The position numbers and the translations under genes are program-made. Below the pieces are notes generated by a model, which saw nothing but the letters and a program-made list of their open reading frames with translations, did no database searches and was not told the DNA's origin. Below, one piece after another: positions 23,701-35,842 of a stretch of DNA of 64,000 nucleotides; the first letter of the stretch is position 1, and the number at the start of each line of letters is the position of its first letter. The stretch is from Styela clava (lineage: Eukaryota; Chordata; Ascidiacea; Stolidobranchia; Styelidae): positions 11,847,001-11,911,000 of the forward strand of contig NC_135254.1 of assembly GCF_964204865.1 (NCBI RefSeq). Reading direction: 5' to 3'.

Positions 23701-26700
23701 TAATATGTACTTTATGCCTTTTGAGGTTTATAAACATGTAGGCCTAAGGAATAAAAGCAAAAAGTTAACTTTTTTTCTTAACTCTGCCTAGTTTTATCTT
23801 TAAATTGCTTAATACTCACTCATGTACGATAACTCGGTTCAGAAATGAATAAACTGCGACCTACGAAATTGCAGCATGCAGGGTATCTGTTATCGTAACA
23901 ATATACCCACGTAACAGAAAGAAAACACCAGAGAACGGTAAAATGAATTTGATTCATATACACATCATTTTCATTAATGAGAAACAATAAAACATTTAGA
24001 ATAATAAAATATGTGATATGTTTCGAGGCGTACTTAGCAAATCGCCTTCCGGAACCGCTAGCTTAGTTATTAAACCCGGCGTTGTTACGCAAGCACACGA
24101 ATCGGATCTTGCGATCAGAATATGCATTGGTATGCAAGCGCGATGATTCTACCGTGTTTCCCCAAAAGTTTCCCCCAAAAAGCCTAAATTTTAAAAATGA
24201 TTTTAATAATATGAAGCGAAAAAAGATTTCGTCGATAGCGCATTTTTTTACCTAGTCCCATGAAAGTGCGTCGTTCCAATTCTGCTAGGCCGTCGCAAAA
24301 TTTAGTGATGGTGTTATAATAAATAGGTTTAATTCTGAAAATTCGGGTTTCTGTAGATAAAGATTATTTTTCCCTGGTTCAAAAAGCGTTGCGCACCCCA
24401 TCCTCCTTGCGATTTCGTATTTATATAAGACAAGCTTTTCTACCATGGCAACAACTACTGAGTCCTAGTCGATAGAAAGAAATCTTTTCTACTTTTTAAA
24501 ATGTGAATGCTCAATAATATAAATGTAGCAGTTATTTTAAATGAAAACGTGGTATTAAATTAGTAAATAAAAACCGGTATTCATATTTTGTATATTAAAA
24601 AATCTCGTTATCATCTACATCCCCAAAAAATGAGCCCTAGTGTTCGGAAGAAACTATTATTAATCACTATTTCTAATAATTGTATTTCGAATCAAGAGTC
24701 TGTAAAAGTACAATTGATATAGTACTTTGTGTAAAATTGGTGTTTTCTTTGCGGCCTCTAGACATGCCTCTGCCTGTATCGCACTTTACTGAATTAAAAA
24801 TATGACGTAATTTACCTGCAAGGATATATCACTTCGTGGGTTGGCGTACATTCTGGTAGATAGGAATAGCAGAGGAACTCTTGAAGATATTTGGAACATC
24901 CTATCTAAAAGTGAGTTATACATAAATAAACTATATAGTCAAATAGTTCCATCACGGGCACATAATGCATGTAAATATGAATTTCACATCACCGAGATCA
25001 ACATGCGTAATGAGAGCACTTTGTCAAATATTGATGCTATTATATAAATGTACCAACTATTTTTCATCTTTTGCTAAATATTTTGAAATTAAACTATGTA
25101 TATATATATGTATACGACTATATTCACACGGATTGCTCTACAGTGGCACATATCTAAAATTAGGTATAAAAATAGCTCAATATACAACAAATCTTCTATA
25201 ACAGATTCTTAGCGACACGTGAATATAAATACCATACGATTTTGCCACTTCATTGCATTATCAATGAATTAAATATAAAGATCATCTGAAATACCTGTAT
25301 TAAGGGATAAAACTGATGCAGCTCCAGTGTTGCGTCAGATTGCCGTTCAAACCTAGCAGTTGGAAAGCTGGTGAAGTTGTATTCCATGTTTCGGCACATA
25401 GTGGATTCAATAGGTTCACAATTTATAGCTGTTTATTTTTTATTTTAAACAGTAATGAAATGGATACAATGAAAATATTTTTTTTTTTAATGTCAATTTC
25501 ACAGCAAATGAGAATTTTTAGATTCATTAAACAGTGCAGGCATAGAGAACACACGGGAATTTTTCCTGTGGTTTTATTTTGCCTTTTTTATTTCAAATCA
25601 AGTGTGATGTTATGTAAATTTGCGCAAAAATACACGTTGTTGCTATATACAAAATGGTATTTCATTTCGTGGTACAATCAATGAACTACTCTGAGTAGAT
25701 AGTTTGAAATTCATTCCAAATCACACCACATAGTAAATTTGACGTAAAAACGATAAACCAAGATTGGAAACATTATTGAATTCACATATTTGCTGAAAAA
25801 AACTATATGAAACAATTGGCCAACAAATTTACTCACGTCTTGCAGTAGATTGTTGAGAATCGAGAGCTTTGCAATTCTGATCACGAGAAAAAGAATAGTT
25901 TACTTCGTTAAGTAGTTTTAATAAAACAACAAAAACTATCGAGCGGTAAATACCAATAAAAAATGACGTGATGTTTATTGAAAAACAATCACAAATAATC
26001 AATTGCGACACGTTTTTATTCGAAATTGCAAGTAACTATACCAAACGCGTCTTGAAGCTGATGGTATTCGGATAAAACAAGATGGAAACATTTTAATTCA
26101 AATTAGTTACAACTTTGGCGTATGCGCCGTGTTCGAAATATTTACTAATGCTAGTACTTAAAGAATACTCACAGTTTCAGAAAAGTTTTCACATGACAAA
26201 ACCGACGGCCACGAAAATCCGAATTTTTCCATTATGTCTTCACAGCCTGGTTTAGCTTCTTCGCACATAGACCTGTACCAAAAAGAACAAAAACCTAATG
26301 TATAAGATCAGGGCAGGATTTACCATTTGGTGGGATAGACTGAAGCACAGTTGCCACAAACAATAGGTGTCTCGATATTCAATCCTGAGTCGTTTTTAAA
26401 TTTCAGAGGCTTGTTTCAAATATAAACGGTTTGAAATTCTAAACTTATATTCATATTTTTTAAATCAGGTTAATAATTTGTGTCGTAATAATTTGCTTTT
26501 AAAAGAGTAAAAAATCGAATATGCTCGAATAAATAAATTTTATAAACTCAAATATACTAATTTCAACTACTTGAACAGTTTTTATCCTAACAATGACTTA
26601 TGATTTTATGAAAGGAATAAGAAAATATTGATATTTAGATATACTAAAATAGCTACGCAACAACATATCTAAGCCCCGTAACAAACTTAAAGTGCCGGTT

Positions 26701-27858
26701 GAGTTACATTTTAATTAATTATGCTAATCCTTCATTGCACCAAACTGAATGAAAAATATGACTAAATTACCTGCAAGGGTAAATCACTTCGTGGCTAGCC
26801 GTACATTCTGGTAGATAGGTATAACAAAGAAACTCTTGAATGCTTTCTGAACATCCTATCTAAACGTGAGTTATATATAAATAGTTGTTACCAAGTGGTG
26901 GCTAATATAGTAAGTTACAAACAAAAAATTCTAATATTGCTCTATCAAGCAAACAAACAGTATGTAAATATTAATTTAACATTGCCAAGGTCAACATTCG
27001 CAATAAGAACACATTTCAAAAGCTGATGTTATTATATTATGTAAACAAATGTTTGCTTTGTGTCAAATGCTTCGAAACCAAGCTGTGTATATATAAGCCT
27101 GCAAATCATTTCGTGTATGGATATATATATTTATCATAAATACTAAGATACCTTAACCAATGGATAAAATTGATGTAACTCTAGTACTGCGTCAGCTTGT
27201 CTTTTAAATCGAGCAGTTGGAAAGCTGGTGAAGTTGTATTCCATGTTTTGGCACATTACGTATTCCACAGGTTCACAACTGATTTCTTAAATTGATTTTA
27301 ATTTAAAATGCGAGTGAAATATTTACAAAATTAGGTAATGTTCTAAGTGATACAAAATCACATGTGCAGCAAGACTCTTGAATAGTTTAGAATAGCTATC
27401 TTCACTCTTGCAACAGCATCCTTGCATTATATGCATACGGATCCACCGGCGCAAGAGCATAGAAGACGGAGCTAGTCTCGTAGAAACCCAATCGTTTGGT
27501 AATGTTGTCTAAAATTTAATACACTTCGTGGTATTCAGTACTCGTTTTTAATTGGCTATAGTTCCCCTGCTCTAGAATATCAAAAAATCTGACAATATTA
27601 TATACAACGGAAGTCATGGATGGGTATTTTAAAATTGCGAAACTAGTTACATGTAGTAAATTAGGTGTCTGAGATTATGTACTTAGTGACTTCAAAGTTC
27701 GATAACATTGCCTGTTTTGAGCTATTTTACCCAGCGTTTATTAAATAAAACTGGGGCTTACCATTATTACCTGTTGTCTGTTGTTTTTCTGTTACTATGC
27801 AATGTAACAAACATAAAAGTAGCTGAATTGCAACGATTAAGTGACTCGCTGTGTTCAT
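20764..27858 (-). CDS. Secreted/membrane protein with three tandem frizzled (Fz) cysteine-rich domains
   Basis: Exons on the minus strand: 27762-27858 (start Met, signal peptide; 27771 is an alternative donor), 27152-27285, 26771-26859, 26173-26272, 25837-25876, 25295-25428, 24816-24904, 22892-22991, 22193-22226, 21921-22057, 21666-21742, 21487-21577, 21208-21289, 20764-20937. All have GT-AG borders and compatible phases. The first exon encodes [20 protein letters not shown], a typical signal peptide. Three Fz domains follow, each split the same way (two Cys, four Cys, three Cys, then a linker exon with the tenth Cys): exons 2-5, 6-9 and 10-13. Domains 1 and 2 show [28 protein letters not shown] and VIYPCR; domain 3 is diverged but keeps all ten Cys. 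Fz domains bind Wnt or lipid ligands outside the cell; here that is inference. Exon 14 ([15 protein letters not shown]...) is unrecognised. It may splice on at 20763 or read through to a stop at 20720-20722, so the C-terminus is unknown. Confidence 0.75.
22438..22810. mobile_element. MITE with 9-bp target duplication, 373 bp
   Basis: The ends AAGGCTTGTCCATGGGA and TCCCATGGACAAGCCT are inverted repeats. Both sides are flanked by GGGTATTTG (22429-22437 and 22811-22819). A nine-base duplication suggests a Mutator-like or related DNA transposon as the mobiliser. It lies in the intron between exons 8 and 9 of the triple-Fz gene. The two overlapping open frames inside it are not genes. Confidence 0.7.
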
Positions 27859-28790
27859 CGTTTGTGAGATTTGGAATATGAATCCCTCCTTGAAACGAGA
27901 ATACTTTTCCAGACACGGTTTGCTCGTATTTCTAATTGTTCACTGCAATGTACGAATACTTAACAATTTGAACGATATCAGGTTACTGCTTATTGAAATA
28001 TCGGAATACGAATCAAGATATTAACAAATTTCAACCTCAAATGTCGCATACAGAGGCGCATGAAATGAACTACATAACACAATACGGTTAAACCCCAACA
28101 GCTAGCCCTAATTGCACAAAACTAGGTAGTATACTTTGCCTACATTGTTTAGCAACCATAGATTTATAAAAATCACAACCTTTTTAAAATACTAATTACG
28201 GAATATTGCCCCGCAATCACATGTCTTGAATTGCTGCCAAATTTACCTCATTTCAAAAAAAAAATTCAGTATTCAGCAAAACGTGATTTTCAAAATAGAA
28301 ATGAAGTCGTTTGTATTTCACGCAATGCCTCCGGTATGTAATATGCCAACAATTTCCTCGATATGATCTTTGAAAAGTTCCCCAGCTTTTTCGCGGGTAA
28401 ATTTATTCTGGTTAAATAAATATAATGTCACGGAAATAATCAACTATAAATTTTTTATTTGCAGATTTACAATTGATTTATTTTTAATAATAATAAACTG
28501 TATAATAATATCCACTGAAGTGGATATGTATGGTTTTATCGTGGAGTGATTTTTTAACATCACAGCACGTAACACATTACTCTTTACGCATTACTTGAAT
28601 TTACGTAGGCATTTACGTTACGCGTCGTGTATTCGACATATTACGCTGTCGATTGTCGTGTCTCATTTAATGCATGGTACAATGCGTCACGAAATGACAA
28701 ACCGTAGCTGCATACAAAGTTTCGTTTTTGTCGGCACTTTTGTTTAGTCAGACGGCGAATGCAGCCATACAATCAATGCTTGTGCAAACT

Positions 28791-28870
28791 ATTCAAACCG
28801 CATTAAGTAGTCAGCCATATTGGGTGACGATGGTAAAACATTCAAACCAAAGCAAGTAGTCAGCCACACA
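28791..28870 (+). repeat. Short direct repeat upstream of the formamidase gene
   Basis: Two imperfect copies of about 30 bp, of the form ATTCAAACC.....AAGTAGTCAGCCA, lie about 50 bp apart, within 150 bp of the formamidase start codon. They could be promoter elements or a small local duplication; the sequence does not decide. Confidence 0.4.
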
Positions 28871-28930
28871 ACACAACCGCGTCGACAGTAAAAATTTATT
28901 CTGAAGTATACCTGTTTCAAAAGAACTGAA

Positions 28931-31418
28931 ATGATACACGGGGATAATCAGGTGAGTAATCAATTTATTGTTGTGTATACTGGTACCTGGCTGGTATGAC
29001 TAGTTTGATATTAACTATTTTGAATTTGTACTGTACTTTTTTTTATTACACACTTGGTTGTTTGCTTTTTTAAAACCGGTACATACTTTTGTACGTTTCG
29101 TTGTATTTCAGCAAATATTCGTATATTGTTATCTGAGAGTGACTATTACAGCTAAGCCCCTTTGTTTTACATTGCATATAAAATAATTCAGCAATGATCA
29201 AGTTATGTTAGACACGTATGGGCTGAATAACGTTAATGTAGCAAAGTCAGCTTTTATAGCAAAGATCAATATCCAGCGTGTATTTAAGTATTATATATTG
29301 CATTATATATAAATATTATTGCATTTGGATCAGAAATTTGACCCGGAAATAGATCACATGTATATGCCAAGTAAGTGGTCTAAGCGGCACCAATGCGAAC
29401 AAATATTTTTGACGTACTTAACCAAAGAATCCAGTGACCTACGGGATGTATTGAAAGACTGGGTAGAGGTCGTGCGATATGGAAAGGGTCAAAAACAAAT
29501 TTTTGAAATTTTACGGGACCCGGAAGTGAAGGAAGGTAAATATAACAAATATCTATCTATAACAAACTTTTTAGTAACTAAATCAAGAAACATACTAAAA
29601 ATTTAACACTGACTGAAAACCGCTCAACTTCGCATATTCCACAAAACAGTCAATCATATATGTATTGAATTCTATCTATCCCTACAAGGAATTGCTAATC
29701 CATGCAAAAATAAAAGTAGACTGCTAAAGTCACCATCTCAGGAACACTTCGCTACCATTCTCTGTGAATCTTTCCCAATATAGTTTGTTTTTCAGATGCC
29801 CCAATTATGATCTTCTTGCACGGTGGATACTGGGTCGAATCAGAGTAAGTATAATATTGTGCTTATACGTAATTTCACAGTAAACGATTAATAGTCTTTA
29901 CTTTTACATATTCTTTTCCATTCAAGTCGGGAGATATACCTTATTTGTGCCGAACCTGCAGCCAAAAGAGGATTTATAGGAATCGTTGTGGGGTATGATC
30001 AAGCACCAGACGGTGAGTCGTACGGCTATTTAAATTAGAGGAGCGGTCGCTCTAATTCTCAAGAGGAGTACGGAGACAGCAGAGGCTTAAGTTTTGCGCA
30101 CATAAAACGATTCTTGCCATTTAGTCTTGTTTTTGTTTATTTTGCAGTTTCTCTGACCACAATTGTCAACGAAATTCGAGATGCTTATTTGTTTCTATCA
30201 AGAAGATACACAAAATGCCCCAGTATTACTTTATTGGGTCATTCAGCTGGGGGTCATTTGGGGTCAATGCTCATGGCTACAAACTGGAAAGAGTATAATA
30301 CGTCTGGAGAAAAATTAATTCCAATTAAAAGACTTGTATCTTTGGCTCCGGTACTTGACTTGAGGCCAGTCGTTCATATTAGCTACAATTCATATCTCCA
30401 TTTAACAGAGTAAGTAATAGCACAGTAAAAATTTATAATAAATCAGCGAAAAATGTTTCTATAGGAGTGCTTGACAAAGGCCAGAAATTTGAAACTAACT
30501 GCAATTAGGTTGAATCAGTTCAATTCCGTTTGTCAGTTTATACCAAGAAATTTAAAAAGACAGGTTTGTAGATAAATTGCTTATAATATATTCACGTATC
30601 GTTTCTGTTAATAGTATATTCTCATAGACAAGATTTTTGATTTGTATTCCGTATTTTTGTAATAATGTTTGTTTGCAGCGACGAAATTACAAACTTGAGT
30701 CCACTTCAACAAGTTGAAAATTCTGTTCATAACATGAAAATATTTGGAACTAAAGTGCTATCTGTGGTTGGAGAACATGACCCACCAGTGTTAAAAAAGA
30801 AGTCCGGAGAATATGCCGAAGTAAGTATGAAAACATATAAAGTAGCAACGAAATGATTAAGTATGGTCTCAATTTGTAATTTGAATGGACTCATTCCAAA
30901 AAGGCCACAGGGTTGTAATATATAAACACTTTCAAGCACATGGTTCAAATCGACGGCTTCGCGAGTAAGTAGCAGTTAGACAACAGCCATTTCTAATAGT
31001 CACTATGCGAAAATCTGACTTTCGATTGTCTGCTTTCTTCAGGCTTTAAAGAAAAATTCAATCGACTCCAAATACTTTGAAATACCAGGCCTTGATCACT
31101 TTGAGCCAATAGAACAGATAAGAGAACCTGATTCATTTCTTGCCAAGGTAACTTTTTTGTAAGATAATTAGGATATATTTGCAGATTTTCTTTTTGTGAT
31201 TTTTCCATGGCTAATGTCTCACATATATAAAGTTATTCAACAAGACCAATGTCTTATGATATTTATTTTTTTTACTTGATTTATCAGTCACAAACACTTG
31301 TTTGGCAAATTCAATCGACACTCAATTCCTGATATTAAATACAGAATTATGTGATAAACGTATTACCGAATATTTTTTTTAATTGTAGTGCTTATTTGAC
31401 GAAGACGGACCCTTGTGA
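28931..31418 (+). CDS. AFMID: Kynurenine formamidase (arylformamidase)
   Basis: Eight exons: 28931-28951, 29334-29535, 29796-29844, 29927-30012, 30148-30409, 30679-30820, 31043-31147, 31389-31418. All are GT-AG and sum to 897 nt, giving 298 residues, close to the usual length of about 300. The enzyme hydrolyses N-formylkynurenine to kynurenine and formate in tryptophan breakdown, in the cytosol. Visible signatures of this alpha/beta-hydrolase are YMPSKWSKR near the N-terminus, the oxyanion-loop HGGYW (residues 83-87), the nucleophile motif GHSAGGH (Ser152), a VVGEHD stretch (Asp241) and DHFEP (His273), so the Ser-Asp-His triad is complete. The first exon encodes only seven residues (MIHGDNQ) and was chosen because its donor joins in phase to KFDPEIDHMYMP; no ATG opens exon 2. 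The last exon adds nine residues. It stands alone, with no pathway neighbour in the window. Confidence 0.88.
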
Positions 31419-31500
31419 AGATAACTTCGAAATTTGTATTGATGCATGTACAATATTGCTGTAAATTTAGGGCTCAGGCAATGTACAAGACTCATATTAC

Positions 31501-31506
31501 AATAAA
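31501..31506 (+). terminator. Polyadenylation signal of the formamidase gene
   Basis: The hexamer AATAAA lies 83 bp after the stop codon at 31416-31418 and is followed by TGTTTCTC, a U/GU-rich stretch. This fits a short 3' untranslated region. Confidence 0.6.
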
Positions 31507-34500
31507 ATGTTTCTCAGGGGGAGAAGACACAACATTCAAAGTCCAAAAGTGATTTTATGAATTCCATTTTAATTTGTTCTAGAGTTATGCAATTCTCAAA
31601 GAGTGATAACTGATTTGGGTGCTTTCTATGCATTTATGAATATTCAATCATATTCGAGAATGAGAATTTTATACAAATCGAAGTTTTTGATACTATTACC
31701 CTCTAAACTAATCATCATCAAACTAATCAACTATTTATCCCTCTTTGCTATTTTGAAGATACTGTCCTAATTGGCAGATAAAGCTCCGTTATGGAGTCAC
31801 TCGATCGTTTTATAACACAAAACCCACGATAGTTCTTCGGGCGCTGGGAAGTTTTCCAAGAAGCCAAATATTTCGCCCGGGCATTGCGCTTGAAAAAATA
31901 CTGCGAAACCGCGCAGAATTTAATATATTGTGTATGTATCGAATAAGATCAAATTTCTCATTGCATTGAAACCACATCACTTGCCTTCAACAGATACCGC
32001 TCAAAATATTTAAGTACTGAAATACACGATTGAAATACCAATAACACCCACAGTTTGTGAAATCATTGGTAAGGCTAACATGTTTTAACTGTAGTTCAAC
32101 ACTGTAGTAAAAACTTTCTGTTTAGCTATTCAGGCAAAAAAGCACAATAAAAAAAGGGAAATATGAAAATTTATTTATATACAGGGTGGGCCATAAAAAT
32201 GTTACCATTATTTACATTCTGGATGTAAAAATGGTAACCTTTGTTTGGCGCAACCTGTATATTGTATCCGGAATGAATGGAATAACTGCGACATGACCAT
32301 GGTCTACGTGTCAGTGGAGCCTTGCAATAGCTGTATAAATAAAATTTAACAATTTGTCAAAATTACCATGGTGTGAGTACACGATTTTGGACGAGATCAC
32401 CCGATCCTGGTAGCTTAAGCAGAAAAATATATCAATTGACAATAGAAAACCAGAAAATGGAAAGGATCACCATTTATAATGATGAGGCAAATATCTGTTA
32501 ACATATTGGCCCTTTCTTAGCCCTTATGCAGTGCAGAGTAGCCGTCTAACCTCTGCTCGTAAATCTACCCTTCTACCGTAAAGTGAACGACAAACTGCTC
32601 AAAAATTCGGATGCTTATTTAAAATTGAATATGATATCATGTACATCAAAATGGAAACGAAAAAAGCGTAATTAATGTTCCTTTGGGATCTCCACAACAA
32701 CAAAAAATAAAATGTATAAACGCTATTTCAGTTGGTGTGAATCGAAAATATTTAGCGTCATGCTTTGTTATCAACAAAAAACGTACGCATTGAAAATCGA
32801 AAACGCAATTTCGTGCGCAATGCGCCCTTTCACCACCTGCCGATTTCAAACGAGCCTAATTAAAATTACCGCAACAATTTTAATCCGGATGAAATAAAAT
32901 GTAATATATGTTCAACCATTTTGTACTTTATTCAATTAAATCGTATTCTTTGGGATCATAGTCGGGATAAAAGCGTCATTAATTAACATAGTCGCGCGTT
33001 TTCGTTGAATACTATTGTATTGTCGCGGACCGTATACATTTCGCAAAAAAATAAGTATATACAAGTTGGAAAAGTCAGGTCTTCTTTCACAGATGTCCTC
33101 AAAATTTCCTATTTTTAAAGCAAACTGCGGCGGACAGGATGAATTATCCTCTGTAGTTCGATGACTCATGTACTATTTATACAACACGTAATGCGATTTC
33201 GACACGAGTGGAAACATCTCAGCGATTCCTTAGGCCTAGGGGGAATTCCACCGCCCTCTTTCTTCATTTACCTCTATTCTTTTTGAAATCGCCTGTCTAT
33301 GACATTTACCACCCTAACTTTAGATCTAGAGACCAGTGTTTCCAAAACTTGATGCAATATGTTTGGTTCAGACGACAAAGTATCCTCAGCGTATTTTGGG
33401 GTTAAATGTTTGTCTTTCGAAAATTCGTATAGCCAAATGAGAGATCTGATATTGCGTCATATCTCGCACAATACTTGACCTGAAACCTGATTTACACAAG
33501 AATATCGATACAAACAGTAATAACTTTAAAATAATTTCCTAGATCGTTCATATCAAATTCCCCAATTCTCCGCGCGTTTTTGATAAGGCAGACTACCCGT
33601 AGTCTAGTGTAGAAGATTTGATGCTACTTCATTTTGGTCCTCGTGTCAATGTGTTTAGGCATTGGTTATGTGAGTGTCCTTTCTTTCTATAGCCTATTTG
33701 GCAGCACTACCAAAACCATGACTTTATTTGTCTCTGGTACTGGTGTTTTCTTCAGAGCTGCAGGCAGTGATTTCCCTACCCCCCCTATAGGGGGTGAACA
33801 CACCCCCTAAAATTTCAAACACCCCCCTAATTTTGAAGTGCGATTCGACACTGTTATTCCCATGTGCGATTCCACAGTCCACACTGTAATTCCTGACTCA
33901 ATTATAATTGTATTCAAATAAAACGACTATGGAATATTTATCAGTGTAGATGAGGGGTTCCAAACCGCAGCCCGCGGGCCAATTACGGCCCGCGTAACGA
34001 TTTAAAATGGCCCGCCGAACTTGAGTGAAAAAGTTTAACACTTCATGTGGTACGTTTGAGTTTTAGATTCCGTCTATCCTTACATCATTATCACAGTTTA
34101 AGCACTTTTATTTCGTAACAATTGAATTATACTGGTATATTACGCTCGTATGTATACGTATGGGTATTAGGATTACACACCGCAGTATTTTAGATACCAT
34201 ATTAGCCATATATTAAGAAAGCTTGCAGATGTCACAAAACAAAAAGTAGGCACTGAAAACAGACATTTTTTAGATGAATGGCAGTGTTTTTATTTCTTTA
34301 TTGGAAAAAAATCAAACTTCAGCGATTTGTCTTCCTTGCCAACAAAAGATTTCAGTTCTGAAGGAATACAACATTATGCGCCTTTATGATCAGTTGACGC
34401 GCGTATTTCAAAATTTAATTCATTGCTTGATTCGTACAAAAGTCAAACAAACATGTTCAAAAAAATGTGAAATGTGTAACAAAACAAGCCATAAGTAGCC

Positions 34501-35525
34501 AAACATACGATGCCATATGCTAGATGAGCAAGTAACTTCATTAGTCACTATAAGTTGTAAATTACTTGCTGAAAGCCGTGCTTGTTATTTATTCCTCGGG
34601 AATTCTATCAGCTAAATATTATAATTATTAATTTCATTACATAACAAACTGCGATGCTAGGTGTATCTAAAATCAAGCTTTGAACCTATTTTGGTGCCTA
34701 TTTCTCAAAATTTTCTCAGGCCGCTTAAGCGCGCCCTGAACCCCAGCCGTATCGTCGCGCACTTTTCCTCGCTCCCCTTTTCTGGCCCTACAATTTTATC
34801 CTGCTGTGTATTTTGGCTCGCCGACAATCAACTCGGGGGACCCCCTCATGTACATCGTTTCTTAAATACATACCAATTTTTGAGAATACAAATAGTTTCA
34901 TCGCTAATAGCAAATTATTTACCACCCCTAAATTTCGAAACACCCACCCCCCCCCCAAAATTAAAAGCTGGGGAACATACTGGCTGCAGGTCCAATCCGT
35001 GTATGTCACAACTGCTAATTCAAAATGCCATTTTGAAATGCAAAACATTACGAGAACGGGTTGAACAAACTCTTTTGTAATGTCCGGGGCATTGCGCAAA
35101 CAGAAAATGCGAGCTGTGCTATGTCCGTCGCATCTGCTCTTGGCCAACAGCTAGCTACTGGTAATAGAATGGAAAGTATTTTTATGTGCCTCTATTAACG
35201 ACGTTTCACGTTCACTGAAAATCTGTAATGCATTTTTACAAATTGACCCATAACGTTGTAAGCCTTATTGACAGCCAAAGATGAATACCAAAACAGGCAT
35301 AAACGTTTTTCTTAAACTGAAGGGAGAAGCTTTGACTTCCGTGCGTCATTGAAACCTCTTCAATCAGCATTCGTCTGATTCAGCTGAAATTGGCTATCAT
35401 GTAACTACAATTTCACGACTACCGCTATAATCAACACAATTAACTGATCTTCTTGTTTAACTTTAGCTTTTATAAAGTGCATGTTAACGAATGACTGTAT
35501 TGCATACTATGGAAGACAAAATAGC
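31507..35525. other. Intergenic, repeat-rich; no gene seen
   Basis: This stretch contains the mini-element at 32180-32260 and a run of hAT-like terminal sequences: about 33770-33840 (CCCCCTATAGGGGGTG, a small palindrome, with repeated ACACCCCC) and about 33955-34020 (GGGGTTCCAAACCGCAGCCC, GC-rich). A C-rich run is at about 34945-34962. Open frames at 34.6-35.1 kb overlap on both strands and show no family character. Confidence 0.4.
32180..32260. mobile_element. Tiny Tc1/mariner-type MITE, about 81 bp
   Basis: The element runs from TACAGGGTGGGCCATAAAAA to GGCGCAACCTGTATA, with an internal inverted repeat (ATGTTACCATT / AATGGTAACC). The ends are TA-flanked inverted repeats of the ACAGG type. 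Confidence 0.5.
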
Positions 35526-35842
35526 CTATTATTTCTCCATGAAAAACATCAACATCAAAATCTAGTTTCAGTTTAGTTGTCGCAGCATCAGGCGGGCCAG
35601 ATTGAATTACCTTACGGGCCGGATACGGCCCACGGGCCGTAGTTTGCCAATGTCAGGTCTAGCCTTACGTGACTACAACATGACCCTGTGAACAGTTGTT
35701 TTTCAACAGCAACCAATAGTTTCACATACGGGCCACGAGCAAGGCAGTTTACGGGGCAGTCTAGCACGTAGCTTTCTCGGTACTCCTGAAGTATGCGTAC
35801 CAAGATGGCGAACACCGGAGGGTAGTATGTGTACCAGGTTAA
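35526..35842 (+). repeat. 317-bp direct repeat, copy 1 (left border of inverted arm A)
   Basis: Nearly identical to 43700-44016 in the same orientation and of equal length. It contains the right end of a hAT-like repeat (CGGGCCGTAGTTTGCCAATG), unique sequence, and the start of a CTCCTGAAGTATGCG fold-back element. It stops exactly where arm A begins. Confidence 0.85.

Noticed and set aside
28501..28700. Possible CRISPR-like or satellite periodicity in the TTACG-rich stretch
   Set aside because: The TTACG occurrences are irregular, without spacers of constant length; this is a eukaryotic window and the pattern is too weak.
34661..35147. Overlapping open frames of 119 and 139 codons on opposite strands
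   Set aside because: Proline/serine-rich chance frames in repeat-rich sequence; no homology that I recognise and no exon borders.
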